Assembly (NCBI RefSeq): GCF_009389715.1
Contig: NC_052393.1
Coordinates: forward strand, 5,332,001-5,396,000
Length of the DNA: 64,000 bases
Source: Phoenix dactylifera
Taxonomy: Eukaryota; Streptophyta; Magnoliopsida; Arecales; Arecaceae
Reading direction: 5' to 3'
This document shows positions 47,078-58,640 of this stretch, in pieces (the stretch's first letter is position 1; each line of letters starts with the position of its first letter). A program made the translations under genes and the position numbers. Under the pieces are notes generated by a model, which saw only the letters and a program-made list of their open reading frames with translations, was not told the DNA's origin and did no database searches.

Positions 47078-48010
47078 GAGAGGGGAGGCGAGCAATCTAC
47101 CACTCCTCCTCCTCCTCTCTCTATCTCTCTTCTTCTTCTTCTTCTTCTGCGCCCTCTCCTCCTCATTCGTCTCCTCCTCCTCTTTTTCTTTTCCTTGCGT
47201 ATGTTAAGGCCATAAGTATCGGTGGCTCGCGAAGAAATTGTTCTTCTTCTCCGTTTCTTTGCATGCCGTCTTCTTCTTCTTCTCTTGCGATCGGGCGAGG
47301 CAGCTATGGAAGGTCTGCGATTCCGTAGACAACCGAGCTGCAGCCGTTGTTAGATGGGGGAGGACAAGAAGACACGGTGGGATCTTTTCCCTAGGTCGGG
47401 TTCTTGTTTTCCTTCTCAAGATTGTTTGGTCTTCTCTTTCTTCTTCTCCTTCCACTTGTTCTTGGTCTTCCAGGTGGATAAGGGCCGCGATGTTGCTTCT
47501 TGTTATCTTTCTCTCTTTCTTCTTTTATGTTTCTTCTTTCTCGTCGAGAGAGGAGGCGAGCAATCTACCACTCCTCCTCCTCCTCTCTCCGTCTCTCTTC
47601 TTCTTCTTCTTCGCCCTCTCCTCCTCATCCGTCTCCTCCTCCTCTTTTTCTTTTCCTTGCGTATGTTAAGGCCATAATTATCGGTGGCTCGCGAAGGGAT
47701 TGTTCTTCTTCTCCGTTTCTTTGCATGCCGTCTTCTTCTTCTTCTCTTGCGATCGGGCGAGGCAGCTATGGAAGGTCTGCGATTCCGTAGACAACCGAGC
47801 TGCAGCCATTGTTAGATGGGGGAGGACAAGAAGACACGGTGGGATCTTTTCCCTAGGTCGGGTTCTTGTTTTCCTTCTCAAGATTGTTTGGTCTTCTCTT
47901 TCTTCTTCTCCTTCCACTTGTTCTTGGTCTTCCAGGTGGATAAGGGCCGCGATGTTGCTTCTTGTTATCTTTTTCTGTTTCTTCTTTCTTGCTTTTCTTC
48001 TTCTTTGTTT
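47078..48010. repeat. Tandem duplication of a CT-rich block, about 465 bp twice
   Basis: Copy 1 (about 47078-47546) and copy 2 (about 47547-48010) are nearly identical, for example GTTAAGGCCATAA at 47203 and 47665 and CAATCTACCACTCCTCCTCC at 47093 and 47561. They differ by a few bases and TTC/TCC-run length, which indicates a recent duplication. Open frames inside follow from TTC and CTT runs. Confidence 0.9.
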
Positions 48011-48840
48011 CCCAAATTGGGAGAGCGGAACTGCTTTTGGGTTCTACATGAGGAGGCTGTGATGATACTGGACGAGGGTTTTTCTATGTTTCGAGTGGAA
48101 AACAACTAGTTCTTGACGGCAAGGCAATCTTGGATGGTCTGCTGCTGTTCTTCTGCAGGCAACCGATTGCAGCCGTTTTGATTCATTAGTTGCAGAGCGA
48201 ATGGTGAATCTGAGCCTCCCTCTTCATCTTCCCCTTCCCTGTTTTCTAATTCCTGAGCTTTTTTTTTTTCAAAGACTGTTTTTTTAGAGTTTCTTGAATT
48301 TCTTTACCATGATTGGTACCAAGCAGCCGAAGAATTCATACTTCATAGCAAACTAGGGTTTCAAGAACCCAAATCCTCAAATTTCTATTTTGTCTGTTGA
48401 AAACTAGGGGTTCTGTTGCTTGGCATAAGGGTTTTTGGTAACATTCATGGGAACTATTTGAGTTACTTCCTTCACAATAACAAGAGTTTTGGTCTTCTCC
48501 ACTTTGTTCCGTTCTCCTTCGTCATTCTTTATTTTTTTCCTTTTAACTAACATTATGACAAGTGAGAACTTGGAAACTCTGCTATCCTTCAAACCTCGAA
48601 GGGAAATTCTGAATTGCCATATGAAGCTATCGTTACCAACTGGAGATGGTTTCTCTACACCACTGCAGGAGGCACATAAAAATTTCTCTAGAGCTGGTAA
48701 AGTTCCCTGCTTCCCTTGAATCATCTGACATTTTTTCCCAAATAATTCTCAAGATCTCAGTCAAAAAAGTGGACTTTTGCTTGTAACTTGATAAGGCTAA
48801 ATGCTGAATGATTTTAATAAATCCATCCATCGTGTCCAGG

Positions 48841-51523
48841 TTAGAGCTTGTTGGCTATGGTTAAATTAGATAATATAATCCATGATTACTTTTTAAGGTG
48901 TATAGTGCTGCATAGATAAGATACGCTGTGCTATTGGTTGGGTCAGTTCAGTTTGGGTTGAAGGTCAACCTGAGGTCAAGCTGGAATTTTTGTGCCCATG
49001 GCCCACTCAAATTTATAAAACCTCAACCCAACATCAACCTCAACCAAACCCTGCTTCAGCCGAGCATATTTAGGTGAGATCCTGGGTTGTTGCAGATATC
49101 AAACTTTTTCTCTTTCTCATTGACAATCGAGTTAGCTTAAAGACTCAGGAACCTATAGGCCTAGAGTTCCTCCTTTGCATCTTGACTTTTTGTTGGGTTC
49201 TTGTAACGAGAACAGGACAAAGATCCTCTGGATTACATATAAGTGCTTTTAGTGTATCCATTGGTGATATATATTCTTTTTAAGATCATTTGAAAATCTT
49301 ACTAAGTGATCTTATGCCATTTGCATGAGATGGGAGAGAGTGTCACAAGTTTTCCTCAAAATGTCGCTTGTTAACTTTTTTCAGTTGCCAATATTTTGCC
49401 TTTTTTTTATATCTGCCATATGATTGTTTAAAACTTTTGCTGTTTGATTTCCCATTAAATATTGACATGAATATTTGGAGCAATTAACATAAGAGATGTG
49501 CAATGTAGCTTGTGGAGAACATACAAAGTTTTTGGAGAGAGAAACATGAGGATGAGGGTGACATTTAAGATATGATTTGAGGTTTGACTTAAAGACAGTC
49601 ATCGAGAAAAGTTGATCTCTGACTTGGTCCACTCATTCTCTAAGACAGCTTATTTTCAGACCTTCAGAAAAAAGTCCATTGCGCCTCATGTGACAGAAGT
49701 CTTCCTTTTGTACAGTAAGCACTTGTCCGGAAGGTTTGACCAGACCCCTGAGCTAGGCCTAGGCCCCCTCATCAATGGCTTGCTTCTGTCGTTCTTCCTA
49801 TCTAGTCAAGTGGTTGAACCTGATGGTAATTTTGATTTGCGTACCCTTGTCTATCACATCATATCAGGTTTTTAAGATTTTGGAGTGTTGTTTCAGAGCT
49901 TGTTATGGGAAATCATAGTCTCAAGGTTGAATTACAACAATGCTTACAATCTATAGACATATATTCAGACATAAATGGCAAATCCAATTCCAGAGTATTC
50001 ACCAGGGTAATATGTTGTCAACCATGTTAGACTTGGAATATGGGTGTTTATGATGGATCAGTTAAGTGCATTAATGGAATACCCTGCCTGATATGCCTTT
50101 GGGAGGATGGCCTAAAATGGGAGGATGGCCTAAAATGCAAGGATGAGGTTACTTGTGGACCACATCAGGGCCCGAAAAAAGCATTTGTATGACTGAAATA
50201 GAAGGTGATATTTCCAAACGATATTAATCTTCAGGAGATAAGAAGTTACTTATCTCGTTATATTTCATGCAAAAACCATGCTTCCTGCAGTATCTGATAC
50301 AAGATGAGACCAAAGATCCATATAGACAAAATTATTCTGGTTCTAGGACCCATAGCTACACTATTAGTCAGCGAACATGAACCCTTCATTTTAATTGTTT
50401 GAATTGGATTTGAGTGTTTTCTGTTGTTACATGCCGGTGGCAAAAATGTTGATGTTGCACTTTGAACTACAAGGTGGCCCGCTTGCCTATGTGATTCCCG
50501 ATGTAATTGAAGAAATTGTGGACTCAGAGCTTGCAGTGGGTACCGATTACTGTAACTTCATCCTCATGTTTGGCAAGCCTGTCGGTGCGGGTTACTCGAG
50601 TCATTAAGTATAAAATCTTGGCATGTATCAGGATCTGTGATCAATATGACAAAAGATTTTCTTGTTGCAGAAAGATTCTTTTTTCCGTTATGAGCAATAT
50701 GATATGGGGTAAGCAGCTGACTAGAAAAATGAATGGTTCTGCGCATCTGAGTCTCGAAGCAAGGTACCTGTTGCGAAGGGTTTGGTGGACCAGTTTAACC
50801 AGATCATCATTTTAACCTGCTAGGCTCATAGACTGGTCCTTTTGGGAGCTGTTTTGACCAGGTAAGACCAGGGTCCTATGGGCTAATTCTGCTGTACAGT
50901 AATCTCCCTTTACTGTTGTCTGCGCAATTTCGGGAGTCTAGTTAGTGAGATATACTAATAAAGGATAGTAGATAACACTTGGAATACACTTGGATGTCCT
51001 GCAAACAGTGATGGTTTTGTGATTGTGCATGGTTTTTAGGATAACAATTTATTATTATTTTTTTGAAACAATGGTTTTTGATGATTTTTTTCCTTTTGTT
51101 ATAGATGCTTTTTAAATCCTCTGCGAAATTTTCTGAAAAAAAATTCTATTTTAACATGTCAAATTCGGAATGAAGAAAAGATAGAATTATGATTATGAGA
51201 GCCATGTGGCTTTAGCTTAATTTTTAGCCTTTCAACAGTTAATGTACATAGAAATCTTGATTGTGATGAGACATGAAGATAATATTTGTTCAGGCTGATT
51301 AATGCAGGAAAGTATTCAGTAATCCAGGTTCTGTGCCATCAGCAAAATGTTGCCTCGTCTATTATGTCCATCTCATCAGTGCATAACAATTGGTTGTCCA
51401 GAACTGCTTTTCTTTTCTCTCATATTGGTATCACCTTTCGGGTTATATTGACTCTGTCCATGAAGCTTTCTGTCAGTTGTGCTGTTGATCCAACTTTGTA
51501 TATTCTTCAATTTCTATGAGAAA
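48841..51523. other. Non-coding stretch of unit 1/2
   Basis: AT-rich, with a short tandem GGGAGGATGGCCTAAAATG at 50102-50138. Frames such as 50395-50607 have no supported domain. CTGATTAATGCA near 51294 resembles the first coding exon of AE7 genes (GLINA), but the match is too short to call. Confidence 0.35.
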
Positions 51524-51756
51524 TGCTTGGATTCCTTAATATTCTTAAATCATGTCAGAGATATAAATGACCCAGAACACCCATATTCAGTGGAAGAACT
51601 GAAAGTGGTCGCAGAAGATTCAGCTGAAGTTAATGACAAGCAAAGTTATGTTAGGCAACTACCTATCTTCTAATAATCTGAACTGTACTTCTGTTGTCTG
51701 TTATTGGACTTTGCCTCTGTGTAAAACTTATGCGAAGTCTTCCTTCTCGTTACAAG
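51524..51756 (+). pseudogene. AE7/MIP18-like (cytosolic Fe-S assembly) gene fragment
   Basis: 51524-51655 encodes LNHVRDINDPEHPYSVEELK and VVAEDSAEVNDKQSYVR, matching the core of the DUF59/MIP18 protein AE7, which delivers iron-sulfur clusters to nuclear and cytosolic apoproteins. 51710-51756 encodes VIGLCLCVKLMRSLPSRYK followed by a GTAAAG donor-like sequence. Between them the conserved TFTPTVEHCSMAT segment is scrambled and holds stops. The residues before HVRD are also diverged, and no 5' or 3' exons were found nearby. It is therefore a broken copy; the functional gene must be elsewhere. Confidence 0.75.
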
Positions 51757-52149
51757 GTAAAGTTAGCCATTTGGTACATCCTTATAAATCAAACTTGCTG
51801 TGGCAGTGTATTATCCCAGAAGTATAACGTCGTGCTTTTTCAGTATCAGACTATATGTTGGTTAAACATCAAAGCTAACTATGAACACTTCTTATTCTTT
51901 ACATGCCAAATGGGTTTTCTAGTTTTTGTGTTATATTCTGGACTAGCTGTTTCCATCAGCTGCAAGTCTAGAATATATTATGCCCCTTGACGAAATACTT
52001 ACAAGGTGAAGAAAGCTACATGTTTGGTATAGAAGTTTCATGTACCATTTCATCATTTTCTACATTTAATTTCATTAAAAGAGCTTATATTTGTCATAGG
52101 AGATTATTCAGAAATAATCTGTCATATCATTTAAAATTAGTGGAAGTCC

Positions 52150-53130
52150 AACATGGATGATGGTCCATGGCTCCTATTTCCTGGAAGGTCTTCTACTCAG
52201 CAGGCTACCGATCTGTAGTCAATGTTAGTTGGCGAGGTCATCACCCGAGGAGAAGAGGAGGGGCAATATTTTGATCTGTTGACCAACAAGTTAAACTTGA
52301 ACCAGAAAAACGGGATTGAAATAATTTAAAAGTGGAGCCAAAAATTGACCTAGCTCAAAATTAAGCTCGAAATAATGGTAAACAAATGAAGCTTGATCTT
52401 AGGGTTCGAGCTCGAAACTACTTTCAAACCCTGCTAGATAAGATCCAAGCTCAAACAATCTCTGCTCAATTACACCCCTGGTTCTTCGTCTTCCATTGGA
52501 TAATGGTCATGCTGTTCGTGCTTCTTTCTCTCCCTTACTTTGTCCTTTTTGTTCATCTCTGTTGCTTTTGTTCTTCATCTTTTTTCCCCAAACTGGGAAA
52601 GTGGCATTGCTTTTAGGCTTATATGAAGAGGCTGCAATGATTCCTGAATGAGGGTTTTGCTACAGTGTGAAGTGGAAAACTAGTTCGAGCGGCAACGCTT
52701 GGTTCTGTTTGGCAGGCAACCTATTTGCAGCTGGCTTGATTTAGTTGCAGAGTGTTCCGAACTAACATAATGCCGGATGAAGTGGTAAATTTCAGCCTCC
52801 TCTTCCTCTTCCCCTTTTTTTGATTTTTGATTTCTGTTTTGAATATACTCCTGTTCCAACCTCATTTTCTTAGTTTTCCTGACTCTTCTTCTTTACTTCA
52901 CTTATTTTTTCCATGTAACAAGGGTTTTTGTCTTGCATGGGTTCCTTTTTCCTTCCATAATTCTCTATTTTACCTTCTTTTTTTCAAGTAATATTATGGA
53001 AAAAGACAAAGTGGCTTGCTTAGGGGCTGACTAGGGTTGGTGGCAACTTCAAGTTCCTTTCTGCGAGCTTCCCTTGTGTAGGAGTTGCAGATTCCCTGGT
53101 AGAAATTTCTCTAGGGTTGGTATTAAATAG
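52150..53130. repeat. Paralogous unit 2 leader-like block
   Basis: A diverged copy of parts of unit 1: GGAAGGTCTTCTACTC at about 52181 corresponds to 47308. TTCCCCAAACTGGGAAAGTG (about 52584) onward corresponds to about 48008, and GTGGAAAACTAGTTC to about 48096. No conserved frame. Confidence 0.6.
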
Positions 53131-54316
53131 GGCAATCTGCTTGGACTTTCTTTTGATGATGTCCTTAATCTCGTTTAGAGTTATCCAGTCAAATTTATTC
53201 TGCTGCTTTTATCTGCTTTTATTTTCTTGATCTTCCTACTAATCTTTGCATAGCTGGTGGTATTGTTTCACTTGTAAACTTTTATGCTTCAAAGGCCTGG
53301 TAATACTCTCTATTGCTGTCAGGTGATCTATCAGTAGCTAATGCATAAATTTCTATACAATTTTTTTGAATTCAATTTTCCACTACAACTATCCATGAAA
53401 TAATGTTTCCTTATAAATTTATTACTATTGTTTATCGACTAGAATTATTACAAATTAGTTATTTGCAATACTTATTTCTAATTATTTGCTACATATTCTT
53501 CATGGCTTTTTTGAACAAAAATATGAACTTTCTATTCTTTCAAATGTATAATTTATACTTATCCCTATATTTTGTAATATTGTTTGCCGATTTGTTGGGA
53601 AAACATGGAAATAAAATGTAAAGATTGTATGCTTTGCAAGTTGGAAGGTCCATTGTTCTGCTGGCTACCGCTGCAGCCTGTTGGAGACTGCATAAGATTT
53701 CTGGTTAATGGAATGAGATAAGCCTTTCCTCCTACACAACTCTGTATGACATTTCTTTTCCTACCGTTCTATTGTCTGTTTTATTCATCAAATGTTGCAC
53801 TTTATTCTCTTATTGACAGTTTATGAATTTATATGTCAAGGCCATTTTCTCCAGAAACTTTTGGAAGCATCAGTTCCATGAGGATGATGATACCTGTGCG
53901 GAAGTCTGCCCCCTCTTCTGAAACAATAATTTGCTTATGTTACATATGGCTTCTTATTGGCAGTAGAGGTAGAAGTTGATAGGTATATGATTTGTTTCCC
54001 CTGTTTTCTCATCCTTTACATCTTTACTATTTTTGTGATTCTCTTATTGAGCAGTACAATCTTCTAAGCATGGTTAAAATGGACCTGGCCATTATTTGTA
54101 CAATTTGATAAAACAGGTTCAGAGGCTCCTTTTCTACAGAAACCATAAATGAAAATTGGCTAGTCTTTTTATACTTGCTTTTGCATTTATGACTCCTTTT
54201 GATTGGTTATGGTTTAGTGACTAGAGGCTCCTCTAGTCTTTCATCACATGATGCTTATGACTAGAGAAAGATTATTTGAACCTTGGGTTCATATTCATCG
54301 CAGGATGCAGTACTAT
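53131..54316. other. Non-coding stretch
   Basis: AT-rich. A further fragment, GGAAGGTCCATTGTTCTGCTGG at about 53643, echoes the unit family. No gene seen. Confidence 0.35.
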
Positions 54317-54472
54317 CCAAAGTTTGCCGTATTGGTCGGTACCAGTGCGTACCGACGGCACCGTACCGTACCGGTATGTGGTACACCGAACCATCCTCTA
54401 TATCGGGCATACGGACATTGTAATAGGATGATACCGGTACACGGGGTTTGATATTGAGACGGCAAACCTTGG
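54317..54472. mobile_element. Small inverted-repeat element with GTACC motifs
   Basis: Ends CCAAAGTTTGCCGTATTGG and, reverse-complemented, CCAAGGTTTGCCGTCTCAA. The core is rich in GGTACC/GTACCG motifs. About 156 bp, no coding capacity, and no clear target duplication, so the superfamily is unassigned. Confidence 0.55.
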
Positions 54473-56929
54473 CATTGTCTTTTAATGTCTCTACATCTAA
54501 CTCCAAATTTCTGGTATCTTTTCATCTAATTAGCTTCCACTTGTTGCATACTGTTCGTAGTTCGTACTAATTAATTAATGTTCATCCGACATTCTTCAAG
54601 TTCCCTATTGAACCGTGAAATTTCTTGGTGAGAGAATCTTTAATTACCTATATGTCTTCTTCAAGAAGCTTCATGTGAAGCTTGCAAAGCTTGCAGATTC
54701 ATTGGAAAAACTTCAACAAAAGCTTATACATTTTTTCTATTTTTTAAAGAAGAGTTTATTCATAGATCCTTGATTGAAACACAAATTGTTTACAAATTCC
54801 TAACTCACCAGTTTAAGATGAAGTCGGCAGATTTTGCGGACTTCACTTTGTCTAGAATGTTTTGAAAAAAGTTATTAATAAATTCCTACTGAATATTAAA
54901 TTACCTAAACATCTTCACATAAAGTTGGCAACACTCACCGACTTCACTTTTAAAGTATAAATTGTAGCTAGATTAGTTATATAGCTTCATGAATGGACAA
55001 TCAGTTTTTTCACCAACCCCTAAGCTATAAGTTTTCTATGAAGCTGGATAAGAAAAGGTTATTTTGCATGCCCCTAAATGATTTAGAGATGTCTCATTAC
55101 AAGTTTTAGACAAATATACCATTATTTGGATGGGTAAAAGTAACTGCATAGTTGATCGTACTTCTTGTTTTATGCCAACAATTATCTCTGATATGGTTGT
55201 ATAAGTTATACACTAATCACAAATACTTTGCTGATGAATATATACACTAATCACAAATACTTTGCTGATGAATATATACACTAATCACAAATACTTTGCT
55301 GATGAATATCAAGAACAACTTAGGGGCTTCTATCTTCTATGATCATGTGTGTATGTTTGCACATGTCCATATATGCATGCATTTTGATCTTTTGAAATCA
55401 GCACCATTGTTTGGTCTTGGTTTTATGATCAACACCAAGCAACAATACAACAACCCTTTTAATTCTAAGGTCGAGATAATATTCAATCTTGGATTTTTAT
55501 TATTGGTCACATGGTTGAGGTCCATTTTACTGGTTTCTCATTCAAATTATGTAACAGCCCTTGTTTTGAATTCATAGTTGAACTGCAGGTAATGCTTGGG
55601 TAACCATGTCTAGTTATTGATATTCAAATCATGACACTGGGTATCAGATAACATTGTTCTTCTTGTGTTTAGCACTTTGTTTTTATTGAATCTTATTGAC
55701 ATAAATTAAACATGGATCACAAAGGTGCAAAAGGTTGAGCCACATCAATACATCATCAAACATCTATTCGCCCATAAACTAGCTTCACTTGGTCATTTTA
55801 CTATTCTAAGAAAATAGATAAATATTCAGGTGATTCAAGTAGCTGATCCATACAAAGAACACTCTTCATGACTGTAGCTAGTCACATATGCCCAATACAA
55901 ATTGGGATAGGCTATCGAGCCAGAGTTTTAAATCAAATAAAATGTTATACTAGTGTTTGACATGTGCCATTCTGACATCTTGCCTGAAAGAGCTGTTTCT
56001 TTCCTGCTAAGCCCACATAAAAACTGTACTGAACCAGTAACCATTTTTCTTTTGGGTTTCTTCATCACCTCTCACTTCCATCTCCCCACAAACCCAGCCC
56101 CCTTATCTCTCTAGGATTTAGTTTCTTATTTTCATTACAATGAAAAAGTCCTCATTGCTTCGAGAGATCTTCCTTCCCATTCTCTGCAATCTCTTCTCCA
56201 GACTCCTTTTTTTTGTTCTTGATTAAAAGAGAGGTCCTCCCTTTCTAGCTATGATTGTGGTGGTTTGAGAGAATCTAAAATAGTTTTAGTTATGTATGAA
56301 TATGATGCCATTTTGAACTGTTCTATACTACATTTTTTTAAATTGGTATGATATGCTAGATGATTACTTCTCAAAAGAAAAAAAGGCTTTTGCTATTTGC
56401 TCAAGAATTTGGACTTTTCATGGTAGATTATCTAATGTTCTTTTCTTATTCTTGTTATATTATGATTTAGTAGGTAAATGTGATAGATCTGAAATTTATA
56501 GTACTTTGCTGTCATATGCTATGTGATCATACAAATGGGGTTCTTTCTGTTCTTAGAATTCCAAATAATGGGATGGACCTGCTTCATCTTCTAGTGATAG
56601 TAACGTTATCATATGGCAACTGAGAACAAATATTGTTCCTTGTGCCAGTTGAGTGGAATGATATCATTGCTCTGCTTTCTTTCTAACATTAGTTGCTAAT
56701 TCTAAAATACTATTAACAAAGAAGAGGTGCAAACATGAATGTTACCTGTGTGTGGGTTGGTTACTTAGCTCACTACGTTTGGAACTACTTTGTCCATCTT
56801 GACTATACCATAATCCTCTCTCATACTCCTAACACAAAGAAATATTTACAATGTAACTTATGATTAAAATGTTCTGCCTATTTTTCATTATGTGGTACCC
56901 AAGGTGGATAGAGCAATGATTACCTGCTT
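54473..56929. other. Non-coding stretch
   Basis: AT-rich. Contains GAAGTCGGCAGA and CCGACTTCACTTT phrases (54820-54955) also seen in the fold-back element at 58250, plus the 34-bp repeat listed separately. No gene seen. Confidence 0.35.
55209..55310. repeat. 34-bp tandem repeat, three copies
   Basis: Units starting at 55209, 55243 and 55277 with TACACTAATCACAAATACTT, essentially identical, so recently expanded. Confidence 0.9.
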
Positions 56930-57900
56930 TTGATAGAAAATGGGCAAAAAAGCATCACTCTGTCTAATCCATTCCTCGACTAATGAACATGACCGGAGCT
57001 CTTCACTAGAATTAATTTTGTTTATTTCCGCATGGAAGTTCAACTGTAATATCTCTGGATCTCGTGGAATTATTCCTAAATCTTATACATGGGAGCATAT
57101 GAGTATATGTGTGTAAATGATGTGGATCAAATTACTCTTTTGTGAAACTAAAAAGATGTTTGGTCAACTTAAAATAAATATATGAGATTTGCAATTGAAG
57201 GTCCACCTTCCCTAGTGTCCAAGGAATATAGGGACAAATTAACAACTCAGTCCAAAAAAATTCATGTGCTACTGACTCCTGAGCCGATCCTGATCTAAGA
57301 AGTGTTGTTGTTGGTCTGATTTATTTGTTCTGAGTTGGCAGTGCATGCTCACTAGGGGTCAATTCAAGTCATAGTAGGATTTGGCAGTGAACCCACTTAC
57401 ATAAAACTCTTCTCTTTCTTCTTCTTCTTCTTCTTCACCATCTTCTTATTCTCCTTCTTCTTTTCCTTGTGTGTATGTACATGTGCATAAATTGAGGTGA
57501 CGATGATGGGTGGGTTGGGAGGGGTTTGTTCTTCTTCTCTTCTTTGCATGATTTATTGTCTAGCAAGAGGGTGAGGTAGTTCTGGAAGGTCTATTGTTCT
57601 ACAGACAACTGACTTGCAACCATTATTAGATGGGGAGGAAGTCATCGGAGGAGAGAAGAGGAGGGATCTTTTCCATTCATTGCATCCTCCAAATTCTACA
57701 TCAGTGCCTGGTTTCCTTTCTCAAGAATGTCTGGTCTTCTCTTTCTTCTTTTTCTTTTTCTTGTTCTTTTGGTCTTCCAGGTGGGTAATGGCCGTGATGT
57801 TGTATTTAGTGCTCTCTTTTTCTCTTTCTTCTTTCTTTCTTGCTATTTTTTATCCTTCATTTATTGGAGAGTGAATGTGAAGGTGAGTGTATTTACTAAA
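56930..57900. repeat. Paralogous unit 3 leader-like block
   Basis: A diverged copy of unit 1 without the 0.95-kb insertion: CATTCCTCGACTAATGAACATG... matches about 45549, and the TTC-rich block with GGAAGGTCTATTGTTCTACA (57577) and GGTCTTCCAGGTGGGTAATG matches 47308-47490. Frames are not conserved. Confidence 0.6.
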
Positions 57901-57940
57901 ATAAAAGTGTCTTTATACTAGAGGTGATATGTTGTCTATG

Positions 57941-58640
57941 CACCAGGGTCGGCAGAACCGTCCAGAACCAGGCAGTTCCGATCGTACCGAACCGTTCCGA
58001 TAGTGGACCGAGACAATTCCGACAATGGAAAGGAAACCCGTTGCCACAGGGGGAGAAGGAGAAAGAAAGAGGAAAAGAGAGAGCGAGAGTGGGAGGGAGG
58101 GAGATGGAGAGGGAGAGAAAAGAAGAGAGGGAGATAGAGGCCGGCCGGCGAAGGGTTGGCGAGCCGCGTGCTCCTCCGAGCTCCGTGGCTGGGTCCCCTG
58201 TTTCGTTCGAAACCGGGGCTGACCACTTTTTTAATTTCGCGATTTTTAAGTGAAGTCGGCAAATCGCGTCCGAATGTTTTTTTAATTTTGCGATTTTAAG
58301 TGAAGTTGGCAAGCTCTTGCCAACTTCACTTAAAAATTGCGAAATTAAAAAAAGCTGTCGAATCCCTGTTTCGAACGAAATAGGGGACCCGACCACGGAG
58401 CCTTCTTCCGCCTCCTGCTCGGGTCGCTGACCTCCGCCGGCTTCCACCAGCCCTCCTCTCTCCCTCCCTTTCTCCCCCTTTTCTCTCTCTTTTCCTCTGT
58501 CCCGTTGGCCCTCTCCTCCACCTCCTCTATTGTGTCGGTATACGCCCGGCCCGGCATGGCACAGGCCCGTACCGACCTGTGCCATCGGATAACAGGTCCA
58601 GGGCCTGGTACTGGCACAACAGATCATGCTATGCACCGAT
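57941..58640. mobile_element. Fold-back element with long imperfect inverted arms
   Basis: Arms centred at about 58318 (GAAGTTGGCAAGCTCTTGCCAACTTC). The inner arms carry AAGTGAAGT.GGCAA, then AATTTCGCGA and a TTTCGTTCGAAA block on both sides. Outer arms are GA-rich on the left (58050-58140) and CT-rich on the right (58450-58510). TGCACCAGGG and a TGCACCG near 58632 may be the outer ends. No target duplication was identified. The RNA could fold into a long hairpin. Confidence 0.6.

Larger units (their letters stand above)
45505..48840. repeat. Paralogous unit 1 (about 5-kb family), with leader-like block
   Basis: Segments here recur in diverged form further right: 45505-45741 and 46700-46960 match about 56965-57400; the CT-rich block matches 57410-57790; 47975-48240 matches about 52520-52800. 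Start-like features (TATAAATGTAAATATAAGGC near 46990, then TTC-rich leader sequence) suggest a transcribed 5' region. No reading frame is conserved between the copies, so no protein is proposed. Confidence 0.55.

Noticed and set aside
47238..48109. Frames of 97-152 codons in the CT-rich duplicated block
   Set aside because: Made of TTC/CTT runs giving Phe/Ser/Leu; not conserved in the paralogous blocks at 52.2 and 57.5 kb.
50395..50607. Possible serine carboxypeptidase motif (GKPVGAGYSSH)
   Set aside because: Only a few residues match, no flanking family motifs or exons.
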